Shown: positions 1 through 8,553 of the stretch, piece after piece
How positions within the stretch are numbered: the stretch's first letter is position 1
Layout of the letters: each line of letters starts with the position of its first letter
Assembly: GCF_964642095.1 (NCBI RefSeq)
Contig: NZ_OZ209244.1
Coordinates: forward strand, 2,480,001 to 2,544,000
DNA: 64,000 nucleotides
Origin: Fretibacterium fastidiosum
GTDB lineage: Bacteria > Synergistota > Synergistia > Synergistales > Aminobacteriaceae
Reading direction: 5' to 3'
The notes under the pieces: model-generated
Told to the model about the DNA's origin: nothing
Database searches by the model: none
What the model saw: the letters and a program-made list of their open reading frames with translations, nothing else
Made by a program: the position numbers and the translations under genes

Positions 1-708
1 GACGCGGGGGGCCCGCTGGGGGACGTAGGCGGGGCTCGCCTCATCGTCCACCACGACCTGTCCGGGGGCCATCGGGGCGTAGACCCCCCCGGGAGGCGCC
101 ACCACGATGCGCGCGTTGCCTGATCGGACCTCCCTCCAGGCGTCCCAGAGCTTCTTTCCTCCGGAGGAGGGCCAGAGCACGGCTTCGGCCTTCAGATGGG
201 CCGGGAGCGACGCAAAGAAACGCCGCGCCGTCGCCGCCTCGGAGAAGAGGACCAGCGTCCGGCACGGCCGTTCCAGCGCGGCCCGGTAAAAGGCCGCGCG
301 TTCCTCATCCCACGGGATAAAGCAGTGCTCCTCGCAAAAGGCGCTCCTTTCGGCGCCCCCCTTCCGTTCTCCGCCGAAGGGGCTGTCGAGCGTGGCCCCT
401 TCCAAAAACTTTGCGGGGCAGGCCGTCTTCAAGACCATGCCCGTCCCGCAGAGGAAGGTCCGTCCCACCCAGCACATCAGCTCCCACAGCTCGGCGCCCA
501 GAGGCCCCCTCTCGTCCAGCACCTCATGGACGCTGCGCAGCGCAGCCTTCGGCCTCTCGCGCGCGGGGCCCGCCACGAACCCGATGCGCTCCCCCCGCCC
601 CACCGGGACCCTGACGCGGGAGCCGGGTTCGGGCACAAAGGGCGCCTCGTAGGTCAGGGCGTTCCACCATGGCCCGGGGACGACGACCTCGATGAGCTGC
701 GAGGACAC
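1..708 (-). CDS. PriA-like primosomal protein N' (partial, divergent)
   Basis: Partial at the window edge; 236 residues visible. It begins with GTG at 708, 3 bases past the coaBC stop, and the frame stays open to base 1. The N-terminus (IEVVVPGPWWNALTYEAP, then GSRVRVPVGRGERIGFV) resembles the PriA 3'-DNA-binding domain. Residues near 190-236 (GNARIVVAPPGGVYAPM, then VVVDDEASPAY) line up with the PriA stretch normally reading ARIVVGTRSA...VDEEHDSSY. PriA reloads the replicative helicase at stalled forks. No Walker A (GxTGSGKT) is visible where it should be, and the Walker B region reads DDEAS rather than DEEHD, so helicase activity is doubtful. The coaBC-priA order is common in bacteria and supports the call. 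The C-terminal half is outside the window. Confidence 0.7.
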   Translation of the reverse strand, partial: MSSQLIEVVVPGPWWNALTYEAPFVPEPGSRVRVPVGRGERIGFVAGPARERPKAALRSVHEVLDERGPLGAELWELMCWVGRTFLCGTGMVLKTACPAKFLEGATLDSPFGGERKGGAERSAFCEEHCFIPWDEERAAFYRAALERPCRTLVLFSEAATARRFFASLPAHLKAEAVLWPSSGGKKLWDAWREVRSGNARIVVAPPGGVYAPMAPGQVVVDDEASPAYVPQRAPRV

Positions 709-710
709 TT

Positions 711-1928
711 TTAAAGCTGCAGCCGCCCCGCCAGAGAGCTCCAGACGGCGTCGGCGACGTCCTCCTTCCTCCCGGACAGGAGCTCCTCATCGTCCGGAGC
801 GATCAGGCGCAGCGCGTTCGTCTCCGAGGCAAAGCCGCTGCCGGGCGCCAGGACGTCGTTGGCCAGGATGAAGTTCAGCCCCTTGCGCTCCATCTTGGCG
901 CGGGCGTTCCTTCGGACGTCGTCCGTCTCCGCCGCAAAGCCGATCAGGATTTGAGCCGGCCTCTTCTTCGCCCCCACCTCCGCCGCGATGTCGGGGTTCT
1001 GCACCAGGTCGAGGGACAGCGCCTCGCGCCCCTCGCGCTTCATCTTGTGCGGCTTCCGCTCCCTTGCGCGGTAATCCCCCACGGCCGCAGCCTTGACGAT
1101 CACCCTGGCCCAATCGAGGTTTGCCATGACCGCATCCCTCATCTCAAGGGCGGACACGACGCGCGTCACCTCAAGCCCATACAGGGAACAGGGCGCCGGG
1201 TCAACGGGGCCCAGGATCACCCGAACCTCCGCGCCCCGATGCCAGGCGGCGCGGGCCATAGCCAAGCCCATGCGCCCCGTGCTGGGGTTGGAAATGTAGC
1301 GTACCGGGTCCAGGTATTCGTGGGTCGGCCCGGCGGTGACCAGGACGTGAACGCCCTGAAGGTCGTGGACTGGGGCCAGCGCGCGGAAGACCTCCTCCGC
1401 GATCTCGACGGGTTCGGGCATCCGTCCGGGCCCCTCCTCCCCGCAGGCGAGGGCTCCTGCCGAAGGCTCGACCACCCGCACCCCACGCCGGGCCAGGGTC
1501 GAGAGGTTCTCCTGCACCGCAACGTTCCCGTACATGTGAGCGTTCATGGCCGGGAAGACCAGCACGGGCGCCTCGGCAGCCAGAAGCGTCGCGGCCAGCA
1601 GCCCCTCCCCACGACCGTACGCCAGGTCCGACGCCGCGTCCGCCGTGCAGGGGGCGACGGCCACGGCCTCCGCCCACTCCGCCAGGCGGATGTGGGGGAT
1701 GGAGGCACCCCGCTCCTCCGACAAGAGGTCCTCCTGACGCCAGACGCGCCGGCCGGAGAGGGTGGCAAGCACGAGAGGGCTGACGAAGTGCTCCGCGGCG
1801 CGCGTCATGACGACCTCCACCTCGCAGCCCTCCCTCCGCAGGCGCCGCACCAGCTCCGGGATCTTGTAGGCGGCGATGCCCCCCGTGACGCCGAGCAGCA
1901 CCCTCCGGCCCCTCTTCCAGGAGGTCAT
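711..1928 (-). CDS. coaBC: Bifunctional phosphopantothenoylcysteine decarboxylase / phosphopantothenate-cysteine ligase
   Basis: Two consecutive steps of coenzyme A synthesis: ligation of cysteine to 4'-phosphopantothenate, then decarboxylation to 4'-phosphopantetheine. 405 residues, normal for the family. The N-terminal flavoprotein domain has GVTGGIAAYK (13-22), the catalytic His at 79 (IPHI), PAMNAHMY (126-133) and ACGEEGPGRMPE (161-172). The C-terminal ligase domain starts with the TAGPTHEYLDP motif near 198 and contains NPDIAAEVG and the Lys pair after it. I chose ATG at 1928 because it overlaps the rpoZ stop as ATGA and begins directly before the Rossmann start. A longer frame to 2123 only runs antisense-like through rpoZ. 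Translationally coupled to rpoZ upstream. Confidence 0.96.
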   Translation of the reverse strand: MTSWKRGRRVLLGVTGGIAAYKIPELVRRLRREGCEVEVVMTRAAEHFVSPLVLATLSGRRVWRQEDLLSEERGASIPHIRLAEWAEAVAVAPCTADAASDLAYGRGEGLLAATLLAAEAPVLVFPAMNAHMYGNVAVQENLSTLARRGVRVVEPSAGALACGEEGPGRMPEPVEIAEEVFRALAPVHDLQGVHVLVTAGPTHEYLDPVRYISNPSTGRMGLAMARAAWHRGAEVRVILGPVDPAPCSLYGLEVTRVVSALEMRDAVMANLDWARVIVKAAAVGDYRARERKPHKMKREGREALSLDLVQNPDIAAEVGAKKRPAQILIGFAAETDDVRRNARAKMERKGLNFILANDVLAPGSGFASETNALRLIAPDDEELLSGRKEDVADAVWSSLAGRLQL

Positions 1929-2158
1929 TGCTCGGCCGGCTGTGACAGGATCGACGGGTCCCCCGGCGCGGGGATGCCGTTCCCCTTCTCCACCTCCAGA
2001 AGCGCCATGGAGAGGTAGCGCTCGTTCGTCATCAAATCGTTCTCGATGGTCTTGTGTTCGCCAAGCCAGCGCGCCCTCGCCGCAATGCTCGCCGTGATCT
2101 CGTACTTGTTGTCCGTCCCACACTTCTTTGCCAGGCCCTCAAGGTCGTAGAACTTCAT
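1925..2158 (-). CDS. rpoZ: DNA-directed RNA polymerase omega subunit
   Basis: 77 residues. Omega helps fold and assemble the beta' subunit of RNA polymerase. The segment NKYEITASIAARARWLGE (near 17-34) matches the conserved omega core (NxFxLvxxAAxRARqL), followed by an acidic, variable tail that includes ALLEVEKGNG. The place in the order gmk-rpoZ-coaBC-priA is the classic bacterial arrangement and supports the call despite low sequence identity. The stop overlaps the coaBC ATG by four bases. It is separated from gmk by about 190 bases that contain a dispersed repeat. Confidence 0.9.
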   Translation of the reverse strand: MKFYDLEGLAKKCGTDNKYEITASIAARARWLGEHKTIENDLMTNERYLSMALLEVEKGNGIPAPGDPSILSQPAEQ

Positions 2159-2204
2159 CTTCTCACTCCACGTTCCGGGGAAAGGTCCCCTTCATATACC
2201 TTCA

Positions 2205-2325
2205 TAAATAAAAAGCGCCAAGCGCCGATTCACCCTAAAACGTTGTGGAAAGCCATCGAGGAACGTCAAACCGGGGGGTCCTTCGGCGCTTCCCCGAATT
2301 TCAGCATGGGGCTGCGTCCCCCTCC
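2205..2325 (+). repeat. Dispersed hairpin repeat, copy A
   Basis: Lies between gmk and rpoZ, the only long gap in this operon. It shares a consensus with copies at 11223-11428 and 28875-28972: a stem arm, then a core like AANGTTGTNGAAAGCNATC, GGANCNTCAAAC and GGGGTNTCCTTC, then the opposite stem arm and a GGGGCTRCGYCCCC mini-hairpin. Here the terminal arms are AAGCGCCGA (2220-2228) and TCGGCGCTT (2283-2291), a perfect 9-base inverted repeat. Strand is given relative to the common core. It could be a MITE/REP-type element or a structured RNA leader for rpoZ. Confidence 0.7.
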
Positions 2326-2345
2326 GGGGAGATCGCCGTCGTCGT

Positions 2346-2906
2346 TCACTCCCGATAGCTCAGGATCAACCTCCGCAGCTCGGCCGAGGCGTCGTCGAGG
2401 TCGTCGTTGACCAGAATCCGGTCGTAAGTTCCCTCCTGCTCCATCTCCATCTCGGCGTTCGCCAGGCGGTGCCTCAGCTCATCGTCGCTCTCCGTCTGGC
2501 GATTCCGCAGGCGCCGCTCCAGCTCCTCCAGGGAGGGGGGCGCCACGAAGATGGAGATCGCGTCCGGCAGGCGGCTGCGGACCTGCTTCGCACCCTGGAC
2601 GTCGATCTCAAGCAGCACGTCGTTCCCCGCGTCCAGCTCGCGCTCCACGTCCGCGCGCAGCGTCCCGTAACACGCGTCGTGTACGCGGGCGTGCTCCAGG
2701 AACAGCCCCTCCTGCACCCTTCGTTTGAAGTCCGCCTCGGAGACGAAGCGATACTCGACGCCGTCCCGCTCCCCCGGTCGCGGGCTGCGGGTCGTGCAGG
2801 AAATGGAGTAGATCAGGCCCTCCACGTCCTTCAGGGCGCGCTCGCGAAGCGTTCCCTTGCCGACGCCGCTCGGCCCGGACAGGATGAACAGCCTCCCCCG
2901 CCTCAT
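2346..2906 (-). CDS. gmk: Guanylate kinase
   Basis: Phosphorylates GMP to GDP with ATP, in purine nucleotide salvage and synthesis. 186 residues, slightly short of the usual 200 or so. P-loop GPSGVGKGT at 11-19; TTRSPRPGERDGVEYRFVS (GMP-binding segment with SxRxxRxGE and the Y) at about 38-56; then the EHARVHDACYGT and EIDVQGAKQVR motifs typical of the family. Twelve bases downstream of yicC, a conserved neighbour pair. The usual remA/DUF370 gene between them is absent. Confidence 0.97.
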   Translation of the reverse strand: MRRGRLFILSGPSGVGKGTLRERALKDVEGLIYSISCTTRSPRPGERDGVEYRFVSEADFKRRVQEGLFLEHARVHDACYGTLRADVERELDAGNDVLLEIDVQGAKQVRSRLPDAISIFVAPPSLEELERRLRNRQTESDDELRHRLANAEMEMEQEGTYDRILVNDDLDDASAELRRLILSYRE

Positions 2907-2917
2907 GCCCAGCCCCC

Positions 2918-3802
2918 CTACTCGACGTTTTGAATCTGCTCACGGATGCGTTCGAGGCAGGACTTCGCCTCGACGACCCCCCAGCGGAACTCCGCGTCCG
3001 CCACCTTGGAGCCCATCGTGTTGACCTCCCGGTTCATCTCCTGGATCAGGAAGTCCAGCCGACGCCCCGCCAGCCCCCCTCCGTCCATCGTCTCCTGAAA
3101 CCGCTCGACGTGGGCCGCCAGGCGAGCCAGCTCCTCGGAGACGTCCCACCGGTCGGAGAGAAGGGATATCTCCTGAGCGACCCGTGCCTCATCCACCTCA
3201 AGCTCAAAGTGCTCCGCCACACGCTCTATCCTCGCCCTCAGGGACTCCAGGGCCGCCGCAGCGGCGGTCCGCCAGCGCTCCTCAAGGCCTCGGACGATGT
3301 CCTCGAAGGCCTCCAGGTCCCCGGCAACGACGGAGCGCATCTTCTCCCCCTCCGTCCGCTTCATCTCCATGAGGGAATCCAGCGCGGCGCGCAGCAGGTC
3401 GTCCCAAACCTCAGGAGCCTCCTGAACTTCGGCGGCGGCCGCACCGCCCAGCTCGCAGATCCCCGGCAGGACGAGGAACGGCGTCAGGTCCGCGGGGGCC
3501 GTCAGCCCCTGCCCGCGGGCTAGGGACTGAACCCGTCGGAAGAACTGGAGCAACCCCTCCTCATCCAGCGTCGGCGTGCGAACCCCCGGAGCCCAGGCGA
3601 CCTCCGCGGAGAGGCGGACCTTCCCGCGGTTCAGTCCGGCGCGCAGGATGGAGAGGAAACGCCACTCCATGGACGCAAACTCCCTGGGGAGCCGCGTCGA
3701 AAAATCCTGATACCGATGATTCACCGACGTCAGCTCAAACGTCACCGATCCCCAGGGGAAATCCCGCGAGGCGCGCCCAAATCCGGTCATGCTCAAGAAC
3801 AT
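2918..3802 (-). CDS. YicC family endoribonuclease-like protein
   Basis: About 294 residues. YicC/YloC proteins are widespread; E. coli YicC is reported to be a hexameric endoribonuclease acting on small RNAs. The sequence shows the family's fixed ends: SMTGFGRA at the N-terminus, SVNHRYQDF shortly after, and a C-terminus with EMNREVNTMGSK and ERIREQIQNVE. The central part is predicted helical coiled coil. ATG at 3802 is chosen because GGGGAGGG lies five bases upstream; the frame could extend five more codons. Transcribed with gmk. Confidence 0.93.
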   Translation of the reverse strand: MFLSMTGFGRASRDFPWGSVTFELTSVNHRYQDFSTRLPREFASMEWRFLSILRAGLNRGKVRLSAEVAWAPGVRTPTLDEEGLLQFFRRVQSLARGQGLTAPADLTPFLVLPGICELGGAAAAEVQEAPEVWDDLLRAALDSLMEMKRTEGEKMRSVVAGDLEAFEDIVRGLEERWRTAAAAALESLRARIERVAEHFELEVDEARVAQEISLLSDRWDVSEELARLAAHVERFQETMDGGGLAGRRLDFLIQEMNREVNTMGSKVADAEFRWGVVEAKSCLERIREQIQNVE

Positions 3803-3842
3803 GAAAGCCCTCCCCAAACGTCTGTCACGGCCGCGGCGCCCC

Positions 3843-4994
3843 CTAGAGGCCGGAGGGACGGGTGAACCAGGGGTTCCTCTCCGTCAGGAAGCGCTCGATC
3901 TCCTGCCGCAATTCCAAGAGCCCATCGCCGCGAAGGGCGCTCACCCTCACGACGTTCTCCCCCGCGTTCTCCAGCGCCGCCGCCAGCACCTCCGCCTCCG
4001 TCCGCTGAACCGCGTCCAGCTTGTTGAGCACCAGAAAGCGGGGCAGCTCATGACAGCGAATCGCCAGGAGGGTGTCGAAGATGACCTGACAGGTCTCCAT
4101 CGCCCTGGCGTCGGACGCATCCAGGACCAGCAGAAGGAGCTCCGCCTCCTGAATTTCCTCGAGTGTGGCGCGGAACGCCGCCACCAGCTCCGGCGGAAGG
4201 CTGCGGATGAAGCCCACCGTGTCCGACAGGAGAAAGGCGCCGCCCCCCGGCAGCGGGATGCGGCGCACCGACGTGTCCAGGGTGGAGAAGAGGCGGTCCT
4301 GCGCGACGATGGTCCCGTCGCCCGAAAGGGCGCGCAGGAGGGTCGATTTGCCGCTGTTCGTGTACCCCACCAGCGAGACGGTGGGGAGCCCGCGCTTGCG
4401 GCGCCTGTCCCGCACGAGACGCCGCTGTCTGCGGACGTTCTCCAGCTTTTTCGCCATGTCGCGCACCTGGCGCTCCAGCCGTCGGCGGTGGCGCTCGAAC
4501 TCCGTCTCGCCGGGACCACGGGTCCCGATGCCCCCTCCGGTCCTGGACATCTGCAGCCCCAGCCCCTTCAGGTGCGGGATCTCGTAGCGCGCCATGGCCA
4601 TCTGGACCTGGAGGCGCGCCTCCGCCGTCAACGCGCGCCGCTCGAAGATCTTCATGATGACGAAGGGACGATCCCACACCGTCACCTTCGTCAGGGCCTC
4701 CAGGTTGGCCCTCTGCACGGGGGAGAGGGCCTCGTCGAACACGAGGTAGCGCGCCCGCAGGGAGCTGCAGAAGAGCCTCAGCTCCTCCGCCTTGCCGCGC
4801 CCCACCAGGGTCGCGGGGCTTGGCTCACCCCTGCCCTGGGCCGCGGAGCCAAGCGTCTCGATGCCCAGGGACGTAAGGAGAAGGGAGAGCTCCGCAAGGC
4901 GTTCCTCCGGACCCTCCCTCTGATCCGGGAGCGAGAGGGCCGCCACGACGGCGCCGCTCCGGCTCTCAGAGCGCTCAGGACGCCTGCGACTCAA
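3843..4994 (-). CDS. hflX: Ribosome-associated GTPase HflX
   Basis: 383 residues. HflX splits 70S ribosomes, notably after stress, in a GTP-dependent way. The N-terminal HflX domain ends with the signature GGGIGTRGPGETE (153-165), followed by a basic coiled region (about 168-202). The G domain has G1 GYTNSGKS (210-217), G3 DTVGF and G4 NKLD. The TTG at 4994 sits inside the plsC 3' end (20-base overlap). A GTG at 4946 with GGAG upstream is an alternative start. The tail FLTERNPWFTRPSGL is short. Between plsC and yicC in one operon. Confidence 0.95.
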   Translation of the reverse strand: MSRRRPERSESRSGAVVAALSLPDQREGPEERLAELSLLLTSLGIETLGSAAQGRGEPSPATLVGRGKAEELRLFCSSLRARYLVFDEALSPVQRANLEALTKVTVWDRPFVIMKIFERRALTAEARLQVQMAMARYEIPHLKGLGLQMSRTGGGIGTRGPGETEFERHRRRLERQVRDMAKKLENVRRQRRLVRDRRRKRGLPTVSLVGYTNSGKSTLLRALSGDGTIVAQDRLFSTLDTSVRRIPLPGGGAFLLSDTVGFIRSLPPELVAAFRATLEEIQEAELLLLVLDASDARAMETCQVIFDTLLAIRCHELPRFLVLNKLDAVQRTEAEVLAAALENAGENVVRVSALRGDGLLELRQEIERFLTERNPWFTRPSGL

Positions 4995-5604
4995 GCGACT
5001 TCATGACGTCCGTCAGCCGCTGCATGATGACGTCCCTCCCGTCCTTTCCGGAGTAGACCTCATCCGGGAAGCGCAGCGGCTTCGCAAACGTTATCGTGAT
5101 CTTGTGGGGCTTGATGAAATGCGCGCCGGTCGGCATGGCCTCATAGGCGCCGTGGATGAATACCGGCAGAATGGGCGCCCTCTCGTGGGCGGCGATCAGG
5201 GCCACGCCGCCTTCGAGAGGCTTCAGCCTGCCGTCCGGGGAACGGCCGCCCTCCGGAAAGATCAGGACGTCGCTGCCGTCCCGGTAGAGCTTCATGAACC
5301 CCCGCAGGGCACCCGCCGCCGAGGCGTTGTCCGAACGGGAGACGGGCACGGCGCCAAGGGCGCGGATGACGGTACCCAAAAACCAGGACCGAAACAGCTC
5401 CTCCTTGGCGAAGTAGCGCAGCTGCCGCTTGAAAAAACACCCCACGACCACAGGGTCCAGGTTGCTCGTGTGGTTGCAGGCGACGATCATCCTCTCGTCG
5501 GGGTCCAACGGCTCCTCCCAGCGCACGGAGCACCGGTTGTACACCCGAAGCGCCATGCGGAGCAGACCGCTGACGATCGCATAAAAAACCGGGTTCGGCT
5601 TCAC
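4975..5604 (-). CDS. plsC: 1-acyl-sn-glycerol-3-phosphate acyltransferase
   Basis: Transfers an acyl chain to lysophosphatidic acid to make phosphatidic acid at the inner membrane. 209 residues from the GTG at 5604. That start is chosen because it overlaps the cmk stop (GTGA) and leaves a normal N-terminus with a short hydrophobic segment; a longer frame reaches 5655. Acyltransferase motifs: NHTSNLDP (about 44-51, catalytic His and Asp), VPVSRSD, FPEGGRS (about 116-122) and the late PVFIHG block. cmk-plsC is a recurrent pair in several phyla. Confidence 0.94.
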   Translation of the reverse strand: MKPNPVFYAIVSGLLRMALRVYNRCSVRWEEPLDPDERMIVACNHTSNLDPVVVGCFFKRQLRYFAKEELFRSWFLGTVIRALGAVPVSRSDNASAAGALRGFMKLYRDGSDVLIFPEGGRSPDGRLKPLEGGVALIAAHERAPILPVFIHGAYEAMPTGAHFIKPHKITITFAKPLRFPDEVYSGKDGRDVIMQRLTDVMKSLESQAS

Positions 5605-6275
5605 TCCTCCACGTCCCCCCTTCGCACGGCATCGCGGACAAGGCCCTCGAAGCATTCCACCACTTCGTCCTCGCTCATGTCCGACGTATCCAGCAGGACG
5701 GCCCCCTCCGGCCGCCTCAGGGGAGCCGTCTCCCGGCTGCTGTCGAAGCGATCCCGCTCCCGGATCGCCGAAAGCGTCTCCTCGTAGGAGACGTCCTCCC
5801 CCTTCGCCTCCCGCTCGAGACAGCGGCGCCTGGCGCGCGCCTCGGGCGAGGCCGTCAGAAAAAACTTCAAGGGCGCATCGGGGAAGACCACGCTTCCCGC
5901 GTCGCGCCCCTCCACCACCAGGGAGCCGTACTTCGCCTGATCTCGCTGCAGGCCCAGAAGTGCAGAACGCACGCAGGGCAAGGCTGAATAGGCCGAGACG
6001 ACCCGGTCGATGCGCGGCGTGCGTATCTTTCGGCTGACGTCCAGCCCGTTGAGCAGAACCCCCTCGTCGCGCAGCTCGACGCGGGCGTCGGCCAGCGCCC
6101 GCCGGACCGCGTCCTCCTCGGAGGGTTGAATCCCCGCCTCGTCAAGCAGGAGCGCCACAGCGCGGTAGATGGCGCCGGTATCGAGGTAGCGAACGCCGAG
6201 GCGACGGGCCAGCCTCCGCGCCGTGGAGCTCTTGCCGGCGCCCGCCGGACCGTCGATCGTCAGGACGTAGGTCAA
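5601..6275 (-). CDS. cmk: Cytidylate kinase
   Basis: Phosphorylates CMP/dCMP to the diphosphates. 224 residues. P-loop DGPAGAGKSS at 8-17; YLDTGAIYRAVAL is the typical nucleoside-binding block; EGRDAGSVVFPDAPLKFFLTA follows the family pattern (G-RDxG...PxAxLKxFLTA). RERDRFDSSRETAPL supplies the lid residues. TTG start at 6275, supported by GGGAGGA about seven bases upstream. Four-base overlap with plsC. Confidence 0.97.
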   Translation of the reverse strand: MTYVLTIDGPAGAGKSSTARRLARRLGVRYLDTGAIYRAVALLLDEAGIQPSEEDAVRRALADARVELRDEGVLLNGLDVSRKIRTPRIDRVVSAYSALPCVRSALLGLQRDQAKYGSLVVEGRDAGSVVFPDAPLKFFLTASPEARARRRCLEREAKGEDVSYEETLSAIRERDRFDSSRETAPLRRPEGAVLLDTSDMSEDEVVECFEGLVRDAVRRGDVEE

Positions 6276-6287
6276 GGGGCGTCCTCC

Positions 6288-7178
6288 CTACAGGCCCTTC
6301 ATGTCCACCATCTCCTGGGCGATGCGTCCCGCGAAGTCCACCAGGTCCGCCATCAGGTCCTCGAAGTTCGTTATCCCCAGGCGCTCCAGGGGCTCCGGGA
6401 ACATGTAGGTCTGAAGTCCGTCCGCCCCAAGCCCGATCCCCAACATCAGGCAGATGGAGTTCGCCACGCTGACGACGTCCAGGATCGGCTGGTACTGCAG
6501 CTTGTCCTCCGGAAGCTCGTTGGGCTTGTGGTGATAGGCCACCGCCATCTGATACGCCTCGGGCAGGTCCCAGCGCTCGGTCAGAAGGGCGCCCACCATG
6601 GCGTGATCGAACCCCAGCACGCGAAACTCCGCCTCGGGGAACGGGATGTGTTCCTCCTCGACCATCTTCACGATGAGCCCGTAGCCAAAGCGGACGTAGT
6701 CGTTCAGCACCACCTTGCCGATGTCGTGAAGGAGGCCGCCGACGTAGGCGTCCTCGGTCTGCACCTTGCCCGTCACCTGGGCGATGTAGCGCGACGCATA
6801 GGCCACCGTCAGGGAATGGCGCCACAGCTCGCCCCTGTCCAGCGCGTAGCCCGACAGGCCCTTGTCCATAACGGAGTAGACCGTTGCGGCAAGGACGATG
6901 TTGCTGACGCTCTTGTACCCCAGAAGAGCGATCGCCTCCGAGATGTTGGAGATGTTGCGGGTCATGCCGTAAGCGGCCGAGTTGGCCAGCTTCAGCACCC
7001 TCAGCACCAGCCCCTCATCCCTGGACAGGCTCTGAGCGACGTCCGACGCGTTGCTTGTGGGATCGTTCAGCTTACGCAGCGTCTCCAACACAAACTGGGG
7101 GAAGGACTTGATGTCCTTCAGCTTGCTGATAATGCGCGTCTTGATCAGTTCCTTTGAACGTTCGTCTACCTCACTCAC
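6288..7178 (-). CDS. HDOD domain signalling protein
   Basis: 296 residues, a stand-alone HDOD protein. The N-terminal block SFPQFVLETLRKLNDP, then SLSRDEGLVLRVLKLANSAAYG, is the HDOD signature (stepwise helices leading to the NSAxxG motif). The HD pair is retained as HDIGK (151-155) with AYHH later, although most HDOD proteins have lost catalytic HD residues. So metal-dependent phosphodiesterase activity is possible but unproven. No receiver or GGDEF domain is attached. GTG start at 7178 with GGGGGA upstream. Co-transcribed with rluB and cmk; no specific target can be inferred. Confidence 0.88.
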   Translation of the reverse strand: MSEVDERSKELIKTRIISKLKDIKSFPQFVLETLRKLNDPTSNASDVAQSLSRDEGLVLRVLKLANSAAYGMTRNISNISEAIALLGYKSVSNIVLAATVYSVMDKGLSGYALDRGELWRHSLTVAYASRYIAQVTGKVQTEDAYVGGLLHDIGKVVLNDYVRFGYGLIVKMVEEEHIPFPEAEFRVLGFDHAMVGALLTERWDLPEAYQMAVAYHHKPNELPEDKLQYQPILDVVSVANSICLMLGIGLGADGLQTYMFPEPLERLGITNFEDLMADLVDFAGRIAQEMVDMKGL

Positions 7179-7202
7179 GAACTCGTCCCCCTTGCATGCA
7201 GG

Positions 7203-7937
7203 TTATACTACTCCACCCTCGAATATTTTAGTGTACAGTTCGGAAAAAGACAAATCCACAAACTCACCCGGACGAAGTTTCTCAAGGACCATCTTTCCAA
7301 GCCGCCTCCGGACCAGGCGCTCCACCGAAAAGCCCGCCAGGTTCGCCATCACGCGAACCTCCCGCTTGAGCCCCTCGCCGATGACAACGGACACCCACCG
7401 CCCCTCTGGCTCCCGGTCCATGAGGGTCACGGAGATCGGGACGGCCCTCCGCCCCTCGATCTCAAATCCCCCGCGCCATCGCGCAAGCTGGCGCTCGTTG
7501 ATGGGGACGTTCAGGAGCGCCTCGTACTCCTTGTGGAGCCCCTTCGAGGGGTGCATGACCTCCTGGGTGAGGGCGCCGTCGTTCGTGAGGATCAGAAGCC
7601 CCTCGCTCTCCCGGTCCAGCCGCCCCGCGGGATAGACCCGGCGCGACTTCACGGCCTCCGGGAGCAGATCGACCACCACGGGGTCGTACTTGTCGCTTAC
7701 GGCGCACACCACGCCCCCCGGCTTGTTCATGACCACGTACACGGGCTCCGTCGCCTTCAGGGTTCGGCCGTCGCAGGTCACCTCGTCCACCTCGGGATCG
7801 ACCTGAAAGAAGGGAGCCAGGACGATCCTGTCCCCCACCCGCACGCGCCCGGCGCGGATAACTTCCTCCGCCCGCCGGCGCGAGGCGACGCCGCAGGCGG
7901 CGAGAAATGCGTTAAGCCTCGTCCCTCTCACCTCCAT
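7203..7937 (-). CDS. Pseudouridine synthase, RsuA/RluB family
   Basis: 244 residues. An S4 RNA-binding domain (about 5-50, RLNAFLAACGVASRRRAEE) is followed by the TruA/RsuA-type catalytic domain. GRLDRESEGLL at 105-115 carries the catalytic Asp108. VMNKPGGVVC and the HPSKGLHKEYEALL block are typical of RluB, which modifies 23S rRNA (position 2605 in E. coli). The gene overlaps scpB by 26 bases; rluB next to scpA/scpB is a conserved order in many phyla. RsuA specificity cannot be fully excluded. Confidence 0.93.
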   Translation of the reverse strand: MEVRGTRLNAFLAACGVASRRRAEEVIRAGRVRVGDRIVLAPFFQVDPEVDEVTCDGRTLKATEPVYVVMNKPGGVVCAVSDKYDPVVVDLLPEAVKSRRVYPAGRLDRESEGLLILTNDGALTQEVMHPSKGLHKEYEALLNVPINERQLARWRGGFEIEGRRAVPISVTLMDREPEGRWVSVVIGEGLKREVRVMANLAGFSVERLVRRRLGKMVLEKLRPGEFVDLSFSELYTKIFEGGVV

Positions 7938-8553
7938 CCCTCACGTCGTCCTCCCCACCCCGTCCGTCGTCGTCCAGGGGCCCCGCGCCCAGTTCGCCCA
8001 GCTCCTCCAGGCTCGGCAGGTCCGCGATCGCCTCCAGGCCGAAGACCTCGAGGAACCTCGGCGTGGTCCTGTAGAGCAGGGGGGAACCGCTGGCCTTCTT
8101 GCGCCCCGCGATGCGGATGAGCTCGTGGCCCAGGAGCGTCTCGATGACCCGCTCGGAGCGGAAGCCGCCGCGCAGCTCCTCGACCTCGCTCCGCGTGACC
8201 GGCTGGTTGTAGGCGATGATCGCGGCCGTCTCAACCGCCGCGCGGCTCAGGCGGACGCGGCCCCTCTGGGCGGTGTCCCGAAAGCGCGACAGGACCTCCG
8301 CGAAGTGGGGGTTCGTCCCCAGGACCCACCCTCCGGCCATGGCCTTCAAAACCAGCCCGTGCCCGCTCTTCAAGTGTTCGCCCAGCTCCTCGATGGCCCG
8401 CGCCAGCTCCGCGCCGGACACCTCGAAGACCCCTCTCAGCTCTGCCTCGGACACGGGCGAGGACGCCAGGAAGAGGACGGCCTCGATCTGGGCCGCCAGC
8501 ACGGAGAGGCCCTCCCCGGCCTCAGGCTGCCGACCCGGCAAGGACCTTGACAT
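7912..8553 (-). CDS. scpB: Segregation and condensation protein B
   Basis: 213 residues. ScpB dimers bind ScpA and the SMC heads in the condensin complex that compacts and segregates chromosomes. Two winged-helix domains are visible: the N-terminal one (AAQIEAVLFLASSPVS, then GHGLVLKAMAGGWVL) and the second with SRAAVETAAIIAYNQPVTRSEVEELRG, the family's best signature. The C-terminus from about 185 is acidic and low-complexity. Overlaps scpA by 32 bases, which indicates coupled expression. Confidence 0.95.
   Translation of the reverse strand: MSRSLPGRQPEAGEGLSVLAAQIEAVLFLASSPVSEAELRGVFEVSGAELARAIEELGEHLKSGHGLVLKAMAGGWVLGTNPHFAEVLSRFRDTAQRGRVRLSRAAVETAAIIAYNQPVTRSEVEELRGGFRSERVIETLLGHELIRIAGRKKASGSPLLYRTTPRFLEVFGLEAIADLPSLEELGELGAGPLDDDGRGGEDDVRDGGERDEA

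Noticed and set aside
1929..2123. A 65-codon N-terminal extension of coaBC
   Set aside because: It runs through rpoZ in another frame. ATG at 1928 starts directly before the conserved Rossmann motif and overlaps the rpoZ stop.
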